Positions 11,520-24,300 of a DNA stretch of 64,000 nucleotides are shown in pieces. The notes under the pieces were generated by a model. The model had not been told where the DNA came from and did no database searches. It saw nothing but the letters and a program-made list of their open reading frames with translations. Origin of the DNA: Talpa occidentalis (Eukaryota; Chordata; Mammalia; Eulipotyphla; Talpidae); the NCBI RefSeq assembly GCF_014898055.3, contig NW_023601433.1, forward strand, positions 71,779,683 to 71,843,682, read 5' to 3'. How positions within the stretch are numbered: position 1 is the stretch's first letter; each line of letters starts with the position of its first letter. The translations under genes and the position numbers were made by a program.

Positions 11520-11700
11520 CTGCACATGTGTAAGCACTGAGTCCACCTTGTTATCTTATTGCAACCTTTCAGCAACCCCGGGGGGTCATGTTTATTCTGT
11601 TACCTGTACTTCACAAGTGATAAAACTGAGGCTCAGGGAAAAGAGCTGACTTGCTCAGAGTCACTACATTCACATCCTGGACTCCAGCCCAGGACTGCTG
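11520..11700 (-). repeat. MIR, reverse
   Basis: It has TGATAAAACTGAGGCTCAGG and CAGAGTCACTACATTCA, with GACTCCAGCCCAGGACTG. Confidence 0.7.
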
Positions 11701-11775
11701 ATGCCTCATTTCTTGTCCCTTCCAATCAGGATGGAGGGATCTGGTGGGCCTTTCCCCAGAGATTCCATGCCAGGC

Positions 11776-11928
11776 ACCATGGACATTTGGGTGGATCATT
11801 CTTTGCAGTGGAAAGCTGTCCCTTGCATAATAGGGTATCGGGCAGCTTCTCTGGCCTTCCCCCCAGTGTTTTCAGACTTTGCCAAATGTCCATTGGAGGC
11901 AACATCACCCACAGTTGGGAAGCACTGA
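11776..11928 (+). repeat. MER20 DNA transposon
   Basis: It has GGACATTTGGGTGGATCATT, CTGTCCCTTGCATAATAGGG, CAGACTTTGCCAAATGTCC and the end CAGTTGGGAAGCACTG. This is the second MER20 of the window. Confidence 0.75.
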
Positions 11929-12789
11929 TGTGTGTGGTAAGAGTCTGACATGGGAGGTAAGAGATGTGACCTGAGGTCCCTGCCAGGTCGTGGGAAACCA
12001 TGTAGCCTGAACCATGAGCCTGAGTGAGGCCAAAGCATGAGTACAGGGCTTTGGAATGTCCTAACTTGTAGGTAAAATGACCTTTGATTTCTGGTGTCAT
12101 TTCGGGTAAGTCTTTCCACTCTGATGAAGCATTTTTCTTCAGCTACAAAATGGTGCAAATAGTGTCGACCGAGTTGTTGGGTGAAGGACAGGAGATGCTG
12201 GTCAGCTGTCCCCACCACTGTGGGCACATTGCCAGCGCTTACTCTTGGTCTAGTGATGACCCGTCCAAGCGGCGGATGGGTGGGGGCCTATTCTCTGGCA
12301 TTTGAAGGGAAAAAGGGCGGGTTGACTTTGCAGGCCTGTGTGGCTGCACACTGCATCTAAATGTTTGCTTTCTGTCAAAGTCAGAAGTGATCTCGCAGCC
12401 CACATTCCTCTCACTCACCAGCTTGATTTCTAGAAACAACTCTTCCCTGGGCATGCCTATAATTTAACATCCGTAATTCCTCAATTAGTAGCTAGGAGTC
12501 TGTTCTTTTCTTCTTGGTAATTGCCTTCTGCTCCCGGGAGGGGGAGGGATGGATGTGGGGGCCGTGTTGAGGCAGCTGCCTCCCCCACCCACCCTCTGCA
12601 GACATCTTGGCAGGAAGAGCCCAGAAGGTGCTGGGTTTGAAGTGTGATGGGTAAACAGCTTGATTATTTATAAAAGTTTTTATGTGAGCCCTGCGAGCAA
12701 GTGTGAACAGGTCTTTAGGAGGCAGGGCATTGGAGTGGATGGAGTTCTTTTTCCCAAAGATGTCCTGAGTCTGGTTGTCAGAGTGTTTA

Positions 12790-12930
12790 GAGCATTCCAT
12801 TCCCATTCTTTCCCAATACAACTGGGGGAGTCAAGGCCCAGAGAGGCAGACAGCCCTACTTAGGGTCACACAGCAAGTTGGTGACAGACCCCAGAGTGAA
12901 GTTTGGGTTTCTAAATTCAGAGTTGGGGCA
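12790..12930 (-). repeat. MIR fragment, reverse
   Basis: It has GGCCCAGAGAGGCAGACAGC and GGGTCACACAGCAAGTTGGT. Confidence 0.65.
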
Positions 12931-13164
12931 TCCATAGGCCATGCATTTCTCAACCTTGATATCCTTCAGAGTTAAACAGCAGACATTTATTGGGCTCCTA
13001 CTGTTTGCAAAACTCTGCAGTCGGCTATGGGAGAACTTAACCATTAAGAGACTTCACCTTTGGGAAGTTTTAAGTGATTAAGATGCACATCCCAGCTCGG
13101 CAGCCTTGACCCGTCCTCTTCTCCACTGCCTGTGGGCCTCGGTTTCCCGGTGTGTAGAGAGAGG

Positions 13165-13412
13165 CCTTAATGTGATCTTTCAGGCCCATCACATCACTGG
13201 AGAATTGTCTGGCTTCAAATCCCTGCTTCCCTGCCTCTTGGTGCATGACTTTCAGCATGACTGAGTAAGCCTGTGTCCCCATATGTGATAGGGAATTTAG
13301 AATACCGATCTCTTGGTGGTGAGGCTCAGGAAGTAATGAGCATGGTAGTTTCAGCAGAGGACCTGGCACGTGGAGAGTGCTCAGTAGCTGGTAGTTAGTA
13401 GTGGTAATTGCT
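13165..13412 (+). repeat. MIR, forward, diverged
   Basis: It has GGCTTCAAATCCCTGCTTCC, then GGACCTGGCACGTGGAGAGTG and CAGTAGCTGG. Confidence 0.6.
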
Positions 13413-13439
13413 TCACTCCCTTTCCAGCCGACTGGGGGT

Positions 13440-13575
13440 TGCTCATAGCTCTGGGATAACATTCCATCCCTGCTGCCTTTGCGCAAACTGCTCCCACTGC
13501 CTGCAACGACAGAGCAGTGCCATCGGGCCCCAGTTGGAGTTTCAAGGTTAAGCCTTTCCTTAAAATGGTGCCATT
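13440..13575 (+). repeat. L2 fragment, forward
   Basis: It has GATAACATTCCATCCCTGC and TGCTCCCACTGCCTGCAACG with TCAAGGTTAAGCC, a diverged L2 3' portion. Confidence 0.4.
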
Positions 13576-14149
13576 TTCTTGCCAGAATCACCCTCTACCC
13601 TGAGGTGTTGCAGTTGTCAGGTGGGGGAAGACAGGTGGGTCTTCTCTCTAATACCAGAGCTGGCAGCTCCCTGTCGCCCTCTTTTTCAGGCTCCTCCATG
13701 ACCCCCCAGCTTCCTCAGCTGCTTCCTGCCACACCCCACTCTGAGCCCACCCCCCCACCTGCTCAGTTGCTGCTTGATGAACAAAGCATATTGGGGGTCA
13801 TTAGTAGTCACAGCTAATTAGGAAGGAAGCAACAGTGCAAAGTTAAATAAAAGGGATTCTGATAAATGATTGAGAGCAGACCAGCTGGAGATTTTTTATA
13901 GCTTACCTTGGATACTTTTTCTTTTCTCCTGCAGGAATACAAGCCCCTTTCGGGGGAGGGATGAGAAAGAGGGGAGGCTGGAGAACTCTGCTAATGTGTT
14001 TCCTAATCTTTTCATATAATGTGGAGCCCCGTGGATTTTCAGCAGCTCAGTACCATTGGTTAAAAATCGCAGTCCTCCAGGTTTCTGAGCTGAATTGTAG
14101 GAAGTCTGTGCTGCTTCTCTGGCATCTGTTGCCAGGCCAGGGTGGAGGA

Positions 14150-14280
14150 GACCGCAGCACTGGATAGCCAGGTGGGCTGGGGTTCGAATTCTGAGGCTGC
14201 CACTTCCTGTCTGGGACTTTGGCCAACAGCTTTGCCCTCTCTGAGCTGTGTTGTCTTTGGGTACAAAAGGGGCTAAAACT
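14150..14280 (+). repeat. MIR fragment, forward
   Basis: It has GGGGTTCGAATTCTGAGGCT, GCCACTTCCTGTCTGGGACT and TCTGAGCTGTG. Confidence 0.7.
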
Positions 14281-14477
14281 GGGGGAACTGAATTCAAACT
14301 TTGGTAGGAACTTTGGATACTGAGTCAGTGAGAAAGCCTCAGGTGGGGTCTTATGGGTCTGAGGTGAGCCCCAGAATCTGCCTGTCTAGCAAGAGCTCCA
14401 AGTATGAACCCCAGGTGCAGACAGTCACCTGAGCATCACCCTTTGAGAAACAAGTCCCTAAAGCACTTCCCTTAGTC

Positions 14478-14565
14478 AGCAACTATTTATTGAGCACCTA
14501 CTGTGTGCCAGCACCATAGGAGGCCCTTGAGATCCATTAGGGAGCAAGACCCAGATGGTCGCAGC
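14478..14565 (-). repeat. L2 3' end, reverse
   Basis: It has CAACTATTTATTGAGCACCT and ACTGTGTGCCAGCACC. Confidence 0.75.
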
Positions 14566-14837
14566 CCCCGCGGGCAACGCGTATCCTTACTCAGGGCGTG
14601 CTGTGTATTTGTTCTAATCAACTTCTTGTGGCTGAATGAACAAATGAATGAATGAACAAATGAAGACTGCGTGGATTGTTAACACTTATGTTTTGATCAG
14701 AGATGTGTCTCTGCACCTTCTTCCAAGTTCTCTCTAGTAATTCTTGCTAGACCACAAAGTAAAACTGAGTCATGTCTGCCCTTCCATGTCCTCTGCCCAG
14801 CACTTTGCCTGGCCCATCTGTCACAGTAAACAGAATG

Positions 14838-15030
14838 GCTGGATGTCTGGGTGTATGACTGACTGGAGGGATGGGTGAATGGTGGCTGGCTGGCTGGATA
14901 ACTGGCTGGCGGCTGGCTTGATGGCTGACCGGCTGGATAACTGACTGGATAACTGACTGGCTGTAAGGCTGGGTGGGTGGGTAGCTGGCTGGCCGGGTGG
15001 CTGGCTGGCTGGCTGAATGCATAGATGAAT
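14838..15030. repeat. GGCT/GGAT tetranucleotide minisatellite
   Basis: Interspersed GGCT, GACT, GGAT and GGGT units run for nearly 200 bases. Open frames through it are artefacts (Ser/Gln/Pro repeats). Confidence 0.9.
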
Positions 15031-15794
15031 GCATGAGTGGACTCCAAGGTCCAAGGGGTGACCAGTCAGACTTGTTGGGTGGATGACTACGGCTCGGCGG
15101 AGCTATGCTTTGTGTCTAGAACCACGGCTTAGAGAGGGTCAAGATCACAAATCTAGAGCTCCCTGTTCAACCTTCCCTGCAGGGTCATGGACCTCTCTGA
15201 GGCCTGTCATAGAAAACAAGGGGCCTATTGTAGTCTAATCTCAAGAACTTGACAGTATTCCTTGTTTTGACTTCCAGGACACTTGGACTTTCTGTGGGTA
15301 CCCCAGGCCCTCCATAAGCCATCTCTCTGGACCCCAAGATTCTCACAGTTATGCTGGGCTCACAGATCTTTGTTTCTGTGACTGTGTGGAGCTGGGGTCA
15401 GGCTACCTTCCTGAGAGCTAATCTGAAATCCTTTCTGAACCAGTCGGGGTGTTGCCAAAGGGAGTTTCCTCAAACCTTCTCATTAGCTGATTTGGATTCC
15501 AGCCTCTGCTCATGTGTTCAGCAAACCTCCATAAGGCCCCTCTTGTGCAGCAGCCCCGGCCATCATGCGCCTGATGTCACTGCACCTTCAGGATCCCACT
15601 GAAGGCCGAGAGGCAGGGAGGTGGCCATGCTGAGTGTCTGCGGCCCTTCCATGCGAGGCGGGGTTTCCTCTGCTCCTTTATACTCTCCCACTAGCTGAGT
15701 TGCTGAGGTGTTTTCCTGTGTCTTTCCCCCAAGAGTGTAAGTGCAGTGAGGACAAAGGCCTGTCTCCGTTTTGTTGAGAGTCAGAAAAAGCTAA

Positions 15795-16045
15795 CTAGTG
15801 ATGCAAAGCAGAGTCTCTGGAGCCAGATGGCATCTGTTGGAATCCCAGCATTGCAACCCAGTAGCTCTGTGTCATAGGCAAGTTACTAGGGATTTTGTGC
15901 CTCAGTTTCCTAACCTCTACATGGGGATAGTAGTGGCTCTTCATGGCGTGGTATATACGTTGGTCAATGTATATAAAGCACCTAGGACAGTGCCTGACAG
16001 AGCTGGTTCTAAAACATGCTTATTGTTGATACTCATATTATTATG
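15795..16045 (+). repeat. MIR, full length, forward
   Basis: It has TCTCTGGAGCCAGATGGCAT, TTGTGCCTCAGTTTCCTAAC and AAAGCACCTAGGACAGTGCC. Confidence 0.9.
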
Positions 16046-16084
16046 TTTACTGTTGTATTATAAATACAATCATAAAATATAATA

Positions 16085-16275
16085 AGTATGTATTTTGGAG
16101 GTATAATTTACATACAGCAAAATGCATGTATCTTACATATATAGCTTGATAAGTTTTGACAAATGCATACACCCATGTAATCCACACTCTTGTCAAGATC
16201 TAGAACATTCTTTCACGTCGCTCCTGATCAATCTCCCTTACCTGGCATTTAATAAACATTTTGTGAGTGAATGAA
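16085..16275. repeat. Old L1 3' region and L2 tail
   Basis: It has GAGGTATAATTTACATACAG and AGTTTTGACAAATGCATACA from an L1M-like 3' UTR, then AATAAACATTTTGTGAGTG. Confidence 0.6.
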
Positions 16276-17484
16276 TTCTGAGAACCATGTATTTGATCCC
16301 AAGCCTCTTTGTGCCAATGGTGCTTGCGCTCATCTTTGATTACGTAATTGATTCACTGTTCTGTACATGTATGATCTAGGAGAGCAGAAAGGAGAGTCAT
16401 CCTGCTATGAAAACGTAAACACAATGAAGATTCTGTGAAGGCAGATTGCTAAAAAGAGAATTACTTAGGGGCGGAGGAGACTGTCGGAGCTTGGGGTGAG
16501 AAATTGCAAACATCTGTATGGTTCTCCACCCGATTCCGATTCCTTGTGCGTCCAGGCCTCCTGCACTGGGAGCTGGGGCACAGTGTTGCTTTCCCTGGCA
16601 TCCACTGCCCTGGGGATCCAACCTCCTGGCCAGCCCTTCTCCCCTCTGCCCTCCAAAGCTCGTCTCTGGTGAAGCATCTTAGTGTCCAGGCCTGCAGGGT
16701 AGGGCAGGTGGGGAAGTTTTCAGAGCATGGTCTTCTAGTGGTTTGCTTGGGGGAAGAGGATCAGGAGGGGTGAGGTGGTTGTAGGGCTCTAGCCCACTCC
16801 TTTTCCACCACACCCCAAACCAGGGCCATTTTTATCAGATGCTGGACCTTGGTGGTTACGCTTACAGAAATTTTTCTAGGGCTAAAAAGGAAAAGGAGGT
16901 GGAAAATGGGCACTCTGGTGCCACCCACTATCCCTCTGGACATGTATAGACAGGGCTGGTGCTCTGCCAGTGACACAGAGCAGGCGAAGAAGTGGCGGGG
17001 GCTGTTCCAAGTCTGGGCTATTCTATGTTCAGGTTCTGAGCCTTCCAGTGGGCCTGGCCAGTTGTTGTCCAGTCCATGGGCTGCAGCCCTGTCCATTTCA
17101 GGGTCTGAAATGCATGCGACACTTAATACAATGCTACCTTGTCCCACTCAGAGGTGCCCACTGGCCAGGGCCTGGCAGACAGCACAGGGCTACTCATTCC
17201 CTCCAGAGAGGTGGCATTGAAGTCACCTCTGGGCTCCTGGTCAGGTGTGGCTGATCAGGTGAAGGGGCAACTGGCATGGGCTCAGGCTGATGTCATCCTT
17301 GGAAACCATTCAGTGCTGGGAGCCGCCTTCAGCCCTGGCCACCTGCCCTTCATCGCTTGTGTCCTGTTTTGTTTGGTTGGTTATATGGGGCGGGCTCAGG
17401 GAGGGCCCCCTAGTTCATGGGGTTGTGGTCTTTCTCTGCCATCTGAGAACAGGGTGACCCATCCCTTTTCTATGAGGCCCCGCG

Positions 17485-17705
17485 GGTTGTGCAGCGAGCT
17501 GGTTCTAGATTCAAATCCTGACTCTGCTACTTCCCAGCCAGTGTCCATGGGCAGATTGTTTGCCTCTCGGTGCCTCAGATTCTTCCTTTCTGAAAGGGAC
17601 AATTGTGGCTTCAGCTTATAGGGTTGTTCTCACGCTGAAGGGGATGATATGGGTACAACTGCCTAGCACAGAGTCTGCCCTATGGTGGGGTGCCTGTAGC
17701 CACTG
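17485..17705 (+). repeat. MIR, forward
   Basis: It has GATTCAAATCCTGACTCTGC, CGGTGCCTCAGATTCTTCC and TAGCACAGAGTCTGCC. Confidence 0.8.
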
Positions 17706-18146
17706 TGGAGATTGGGGGGGTATGTGTGTGGGGGATGCTGATGGCTGGTGATGTTGAATCAGAGGACTGAATGCAGAATTGAATGCTGTTTGTGTTATTT
17801 CAAGAATTGACTAAGTTGAGCTTTTTTTTTAAAAAAAAATACACCCTTGCTCTCTCTTGTATCTCCACTTGCTTTAAATCAATGCAATTTTACAATGTCT
17901 ACAGTCTGTAATCATGTTTTGGGTAGCTTCCAAAGCCTCCTCTGGTAAAGCTCTCAGCCTTCCATTTTGCCCATTCACCACTAGAGAACCGAGGTTCTCA
18001 GAAAATACAGGGGGCAGGACCTCAGCTCTCAAGAGTCTGACATAATTGGTCCAAGATTCTATTTAGGAAGCTGGAGTTTTCAAAGCTCCCCGGGTGATTC
18101 CAAGGTGCACCCAAGCTGAGATACTGTGGGTCAGGGAGCATACAGA

Positions 18147-18275
18147 ACAGGCTTGGGGTGAGACAGACTCAGGATCAGTTCCCAGATCTGCCACTAGTAC
18201 CTCCCTGGCAACCGTGGGCAAGTTTCAACACCCCTCAGAGCTTAGTCTTCTTTATCTATAAGATATTTCAAGATT
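18147..18275 (+). repeat. MIR fragment, forward
   Basis: It has GATCAGTTCCCAGATCTGCC and GTGGGCAAGTTTCAACACC. Confidence 0.6.
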
Positions 18276-19420
18276 GCCAAGAGTCACAGGAGGCAAATGG
18301 TACCTCTTAAGAGTTTGATGAGTCAGAGTAGACCTTTCACAGGTGTGCTCCCCCGATATCAGTACCAGGCAGGCACCCCAGACTATTGTCCAACCAGCCT
18401 TTCCCACCTTGTCTCCAGTGAGAGCCCCTATTACTGGTCTCCCCTATCCCCTGCCCCTCATCTTTCTGGTCTGGGAGTTTCCCAGAATTCTTTGCTACAC
18501 TTGACACGTTGGTAGGTATTCCATGAATCAAGAATAACAGAGACGATGCATTTAAGTCACCGGATGAAACCATGTTTTGAATATAGGACTTTTCAGAGCC
18601 TTTTATTATGCTAATACACGTTAGGGGTCTCCACAGACTCCTTGGCATCCTGAGTGTGTGAGGTCTTGCCAATCAGGAGCGGTGCTATAGACCCTCTCGC
18701 TCACCAGCTTGATTTGGGGGGAACTCACACCCCAATCATAAGATGTCAGCTCTGAGAAATGCTAACATTGAGGGGAAATGTGCCTCCCAATGGAGGAATT
18801 CAGTAGCATGTGTCAACTACAGAGCTCACAGAGCACCTTGCTTCCTCTGGCATCTTGCATAACACACTTTGGGAAATGAGCCCAGTCATCTTTCTCCCCT
18901 CTGGAATGATATACGTTGGCTTCCATTAAAAGACTCTGTTCTCCAAACTGCCTTTATCAAGTCAACACTAGTTCATCCCCTTTCTATTTTTATTGGGCAG
19001 AGAGGAAGGTACGAGTGTAGATGTATAAATCACTCCCATCCAGGCATCCATGGGACAAGACTAAGCACCCCAAGATTCCAAAAGAGGAATTCTCCATGTG
19101 ACTTGGCGAAAGTCACACAGTCCATTTGCAGCAGGCCTGGAATCCTGAAATTCACCCCAGACCTAGGTTTTGCCGCTGTTCTCCATGGTGTTTGAGAACT
19201 TCGCTTGCTGTTTTTACAGCCTGAGCCTGGTTGGCCTGCAGTTATTATTGAAATGAGTGGAGGTTTCCGGGAACAGAGCAAATCCATAGAGTTTAATTAA
19301 TGAATGTGCCAGAGGGCTTGGCAGCTGTGTTCCTCTGTTTACAGCAGGCTTGGCTGGCACACAGTTCAGGAAGATCTGCAGGGCGGCTGGGGGCCATCTC
19401 CCCACCCACCCCTTCCCTCC

Positions 19421-19446
19421 TGCACGCGCGTGCGCGTGTGTGTGTT

Positions 19447-19479
<33 letters not shown>

Positions 19480-19497
19480 CAGAGAAAGAGAGAGAGA
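19421..19497. repeat. (CG/TG)n-(GA)n compound microsatellite
   Basis: CACGCGCGTGCGCGTGTGTG passes into (TG)n and then (GA)n. Confidence 0.9.
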
Positions 19498-19859
19498 ACC
19501 TGAATTTGAATTCTGATCCCCCAGCCCCTTTACAGCCCTGTGACTACATAGGTTTTCTTTATTCTTTTTAATAGCACTGCTGACATTTGCTTTTTAGCAT
19601 TCTTTATCAATTTGTCAAAACAAAATGGTCCCTCAGAGACCCTGGAAATACAAATGTCTGACAAAGACCGAAGTAGCAGTTTTGTCCTTTTTGTCACCAA
19701 CCCAGCCCATTAAAACAGGTTGGGGTTCTGTGGGGAGCAATACAATAGAGATAATCTTGAGGGATAACTCAGAGAGGGGAGGCAGCTCAGGATTGCCCGA
19801 GCCGCACCGCCACGCGAGCTTTGCAGTGTTTGCAAGGCAGGGTGCCATAGTTCTCTTAG

Positions 19860-20095
19860 GGCTCAGAGTCTGGGAGACCAGGTTGAAATAAATCCCAGAC
19901 CTGCTAATTACTAGAGCTGAAGTGGGGCCAACCCCTTCACGTCTCCGAGTCTCATTTTCTTCTTGGGTAAGATGGGGTAATAATAATAACTCATATATAG
20001 GTTACACTAAATGTAAAGACTAAATGAGATAATGCAGAAGAAGCACTCAGCAGCATGTCTCATAGCAAGCGCTCTATAAATGTTAGCAATTATCA
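19860..20095 (+). repeat. MIR, forward
   Basis: It has AGTCTGGGAGACCAGGTTGA, GAGTCTCATTTTCTTCTTGG and AAGCGCTCTATAAATGTTAG. Confidence 0.8.
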
Positions 20096-20609
20096 TATCA
20101 TCATTCTATACATTCCATTTATAGGAGTGACAGCCTAGTCCTGGGAAGATTCATTGACTTGCCCAAAGGTTAGCGTAACATTACAATTAGGCATTTGTTT
20201 GTGACAGTCCTCAGCCCACGCCATTTCCTTTATCCTTGCAAAGACTTGAGAGATCCTGGGCACTTGGGGCGGTTCATTCGCATGCTTTTCATCGTGTGGA
20301 TTTTGTGTGTTGCTTCTAGTAGCAGTAGCTGCTTGTTTTCCCCTCTGCATTCACACTTTTGAAATTTCCTTCCCACTCTTGAAGTCTAAAGAATCGAAGC
20401 TAGACGTGTGACTAATTAACGCCTCTTAACTAGGGAAATATGACCTTTTAGATGTCATTAAAATGGCAGCCACACAGAGGGAGAGTCTGTCCCACACGTG
20501 GCTGTCTGGGGGGGTGGGTGTCAGCTCCAGAAGTGGAGACGATGACAGCCTTTCCTTCTCGGCTGTCCTCTTAGCCCAGCCCCGGGACAGCCACACAACA
20601 GCCGCGGAG

Positions 20610-20850
20610 ATGGTGCTACGGGAGTGGGCCCTCACGGAGTGCTTACTCTGTGCCCCCACTGTGTTTGCCTCCTTTAGTCCTGACAACTTTCTTGTGTGTC
20701 GGTCGGGTATCACCATCCCACTTGAAATCTGTGGGACGTGAGGCTCACAGGAAGTAAAGTGACCTGTTTAAGGTAACAAATCTAGGAGGTCAGAGTTGGC
20801 ATTTGGCCTAGGACTTTGGACTTAGCCACTGAGCTATTCCAGAGCTGAAC
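20610..20850 (-). repeat. MIR, reverse
   Basis: It has GAGTGCTTACTCTGTGCCCC, CGTGAGGCTCACAGGAAGTA and CTTAGCCACTGAGCTATTCC. Confidence 0.75.
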
Positions 20851-20988
20851 GCTCTGCATGCAGCTAATTTGAGTTCTGAACTGAAACTGCCCTGTCCCTA
20901 TTTAGAGGGGGTAGAGTGGAGAGGGAGCTGATGTTCCTCTGTAGCTGTGCTGGGCTTAAATGTACCAGCTGGTATTACATGCATCTCC

Positions 20989-21100
20989 CAATTTATCCTG
21001 TTTCTAAATCTCTCTCTCTCTCTCTCAATTTATTCTGTTTCTAAATCTCTCTCTCTCTCTCTCTCTCAATTTATTCTGTTTCTAAATCTCTCTCTCTCTG

Positions 21101-21144
<44 letters not shown>
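20989..21144. repeat. Three tandem 35-41 bp units plus (CA)n
   Basis: CAATTTAT(C/T)CTGTTTCTAAA followed by (TC)n is repeated at 20989, 21026 and 21067. A (CA)21-type tract follows at 21102-21144. Confidence 0.9.
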
Positions 21145-21147
<3 letters not shown>

Positions 21148-21149
21148 CA

Positions 21150-21300
21150 TTATGACCCCTGCTCTTTGGATGAAGAAGACAGGCCTCAGAGACATCAAAG
21201 GACTTACTCGGATCTCACAGCCAGTAAGCATCAGAATACAGACCCAGATTTGGTTGATTTTGTGCCCAGGCCTTTTCCACACTGAGCCAGATTGTGACAT
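21150..21300 (-). repeat. MIR, reverse
   Basis: It has GAAGACAGGCCTCAGAGACA and ATCTCACAGCCAGTAAGCA. Confidence 0.65.
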
Positions 21301-22669
21301 TTCTGATCCTGTCCCCACAGAGGAGAAGGGATAATGCGAATCTGAAACTAATCATCATGAAACAACCTTAGACCAGGAGTCACAGAGCCAGGGACGTAGT
21401 CCCGATTCTGGCAGGACCCCACGCTGGGGCCAGACACAATTCTGCCACTGCATTTGTCTCCATTGTCCCACTTGTACCACATGGGGTTGGTCTCCCTGTT
21501 TTCTGGTCCTCTTTGCTGACATTTCATGTGTTTTGAGTATACAAAGTTGCCCATATATATGTCCTGGAGAAGGCGAAGTTCAGGGCAGACTTGCAGACCT
21601 TTCAAAGAATGTCCCTGGTGGGGGAATGACTCACCTCTGTCCTGGATGTCTACCAAGACAGGACTTAGACCAGCATGGGTTTTTTACTTAACAAGAAAAG
21701 AAACTGTTTCTCTACCAGTGGACCAGACAGGTCCCATCACTGGGTACATTTTCAGATGGTAGGCATTCAGCATTGTATGGCCTCTACAGTGATGAGGGAA
21801 TGTGACCCTGCCAGAACCAGGGTCCTATCTGTAGAGATAGGAGAGCCTGGTGCTCCAGATGCAAGGCAGCTTTAGAATGACCCCCCAAATTCTTTCCAGC
21901 TTTTTCCATTCTTTCTGATCAAAGAGAACCAGCTTGTGAGTCTATAGCAGGATATTAAATAGGTTTCTGCCCACCTGCTATCTCTGAATGACCAGCAGGG
22001 GCTTCTTGGTGTCTGTTGTTGTGTCACTTCTGTAATCGATTATTGATGTCTGCCATGTGCAAGCAAGAGTGTAGTTATTGACTTTCTACTTTTATCTTTG
22101 CTTTTTTCTAAAGAGTAATGCTTTGTGTTTCCAACATGAAATTATCACTGTACTTTTTTTTTTATATCAGGGATGGGAAGTATGGATTTTAGCAGCCACC
22201 AGCTGCTATGCCCAGAGTTTTCTGTCCTACATTATCAGGCCTGTGGGGCCTCTCTGTAAAGGTCAGAGGCTTTAGGAAAGTGTCATGTAACTGTGGTTAT
22301 TATTTACTTTGGTTCCCTCAGTCTGGGAGAACTTGGCCATAGCCAATAAGTCAGGTTAACAGAAGGAGGTAATAAAAACATTTGAGATTCATCTTTTCTG
22401 TTTCTTAAGGGGCTCCATTATATACCTGCCCAGTCTTTAAAGCTTGCTACTGATTAATAGTTGAATTGGACATATGCTGGGGAATCAAGAGAGTTTACCA
22501 ACGTATGCATGTCTGTTTTTCTCTTTCTGCTCAATTCCTGTTATTAGTCTTTGCATTGCCATCAACTGAGTTCCTTTCAAAGCAAGATAAAAGTTGCTCA
22601 ACTGTTCCTGGGAGAGTTTGTTCTCCTGCCAGACCTGTACATAGCTGGGAAAATTTCCAGCAAGTAAAC

Positions 22670-22760
22670 AATCTATAGTCAGGGAGACTGAGACCCAGAG
22701 AGATTAACCCACACTTGCCTAGCTAAGAAGCAGCAGAACTGGGCCATTTTGGCTCAAAAG
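22670..22760 (-). repeat. MIR fragment, reverse
   Basis: It has GACTGAGACCCAGAGAGATT and CTAAGAAGCAGCAGAACTGG. Confidence 0.65.
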
Positions 22761-22849
22761 TATATCAGGTAAGTGACTCTCCTGCAGTACTTATTTGTAC
22801 AGGGTGGCTCATTTATCTTGTACTTGTCTCAAAAATTGTTTGCCTTTGT

Positions 22850-23205
22850 ATCAGTCAGGATAAGCTAGGTTATGCTGCAGTAACAAATAATGCTCTCCTA
22901 CCCAACTTCAGTGGGTTGAAACAGAAAAATGGGTTTCTTTTTTGACTGTTCTACATGTCCATTAATGTTGGCTTTATCTGGGTTTCATGTCATAGTCTGG
23001 GGTCCGAGATTGATGGAACAGCTTGCCTGGGATTTGGCTCACCACATGGGTGGTTGAAGGAAAGAGAACACAACCAGTCATAGATTGACTCTTCATGTTT
23101 CTGTCTGGAAATAAATTACATCACTTCTGTTCTCATTTCATTGGCTGGGGCAAGTCAAGTGACCATACCTAAGCCCTAGAGGCATGTGTAATCCTTTTGC
23201 AGAGG
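22850..23205. repeat. Ancient interspersed repeat, family not assigned
   Basis: It has GGTTATGCTGCAGTAACAAA, TTCAGTGGGTTGAAAC, CTACATGTCCATTA, ATCACTTCTGTTCTCATTTC and GGGGCAAGTCAAGTGACC. This is a layout I know from old mammalian interspersed repeats but cannot place by name. Confidence 0.5.
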
Positions 23206-24149
23206 GAGGTAGTAAACATAATTTGCCTCCTCAGTCTCAGCATGATCTGTGTGGATTCATTTGTAAAACTGAATTTTCACAGGTTCATTTTTTTTCCTTC
23301 CCTGTAGCATGAGCCACCCTTTTGGATGAACTCTGTCTTTGTTTTTTGGGTTTGTTAAGGAGCCCCAAGTAGAACATATAACATCCTCATGCATGACATA
23401 TTGTGATTCCCACTTCTTTATTCATATATTCATCTGTTGGTTCATGCTACAGGTAGACTGCAAACATGCAATGGTAGGGAAAAAACCTTCGAATTCCAGA
23501 GTTCTTCAAAGAATTTCAGAATTCTTTAAAGAAATTTAGGCCTGTACCTCACCAGTCCACTGAGTTGTTGCTCAGCAGCCCTGGAGTCTGATGTTACTCC
23601 AGGTGGACAGCATTTATTGAGTGTTGCTGTGTACCAGAGGATAGTCAGAGTGGTCTGTGGCTACAGGCTGCTCCAGGAGGGTTCTAGAGAACTCAGGAAG
23701 ATGTTTTTGTTCTATCTTTGGAAATTCCAGCCTCTGCCTACTCTTACCTCTGAGGGAAAGGGAAAGCCAGCTTTGGTACACAAGCCACCCCCACCCCAGT
23801 CCCTGATTGAGAAGCAGTGGAGGAACAATTAGTATGGGAACTAGACATACTCTTAAGGGGTCTCCTGAGCATTTGTGTTCATCTCTCCTCTATTGGGAAT
23901 TTGGGAGACGCTACTTGGAAATATCTATAAAAGGAATGTTCATTTCCAGGGGTATTCAGAGAGGTGATTACACAGTAAGAAGGTGGAACCGAGGCTCCCT
24001 TACTGTGGCTCACCTGGGAGGGCTGTGGGAAGATGGGTTTCTCCTGTGCTCCCCACAGGGAGAGCCCAGTTGGAAGCAGGACTTCTTAGTTACAGGCAGC
24101 TGCAAGAGATGGGAGGGGAGGCTTCTGGTGTGGAGAAGGGTATCCAGTG

Positions 24150-24300
24150 GACTTGGACTTGGACTCATACTCTCCCATCTACTTGCTGTGTGGGAGCCTC
24201 TCTGAGCTACAGTTTTCTCTTCTTGGAAAGAAATGGCAGTAACATTATCCAGTTGTCAAAGTTGTTGTAAGGATTTAATGACATCAGTCACCCATTCAAC
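24150..24300 (+). repeat. MIR, forward
   Basis: It has ACTTGCTGTGTGGGAGCCTC and GTTGTTGTAAGGATTTAATG. Confidence 0.65.

Noticed and set aside
13070..13591. 173-codon open frame on the minus strand
   Set aside because: It runs through MIR and L2 sequence and resembles no protein I know.
14697..15054. Ser/Gln/Pro-rich repetitive minus-strand frames
   Set aside because: They are translations of the GGCT/GGAT minisatellite and stay open in several frames.
21989..22003. CTCF site at ACCAGCAGGGGCTTC
   Set aside because: It lacks one G of the core and the GC after it, so it is weaker than the other candidates.
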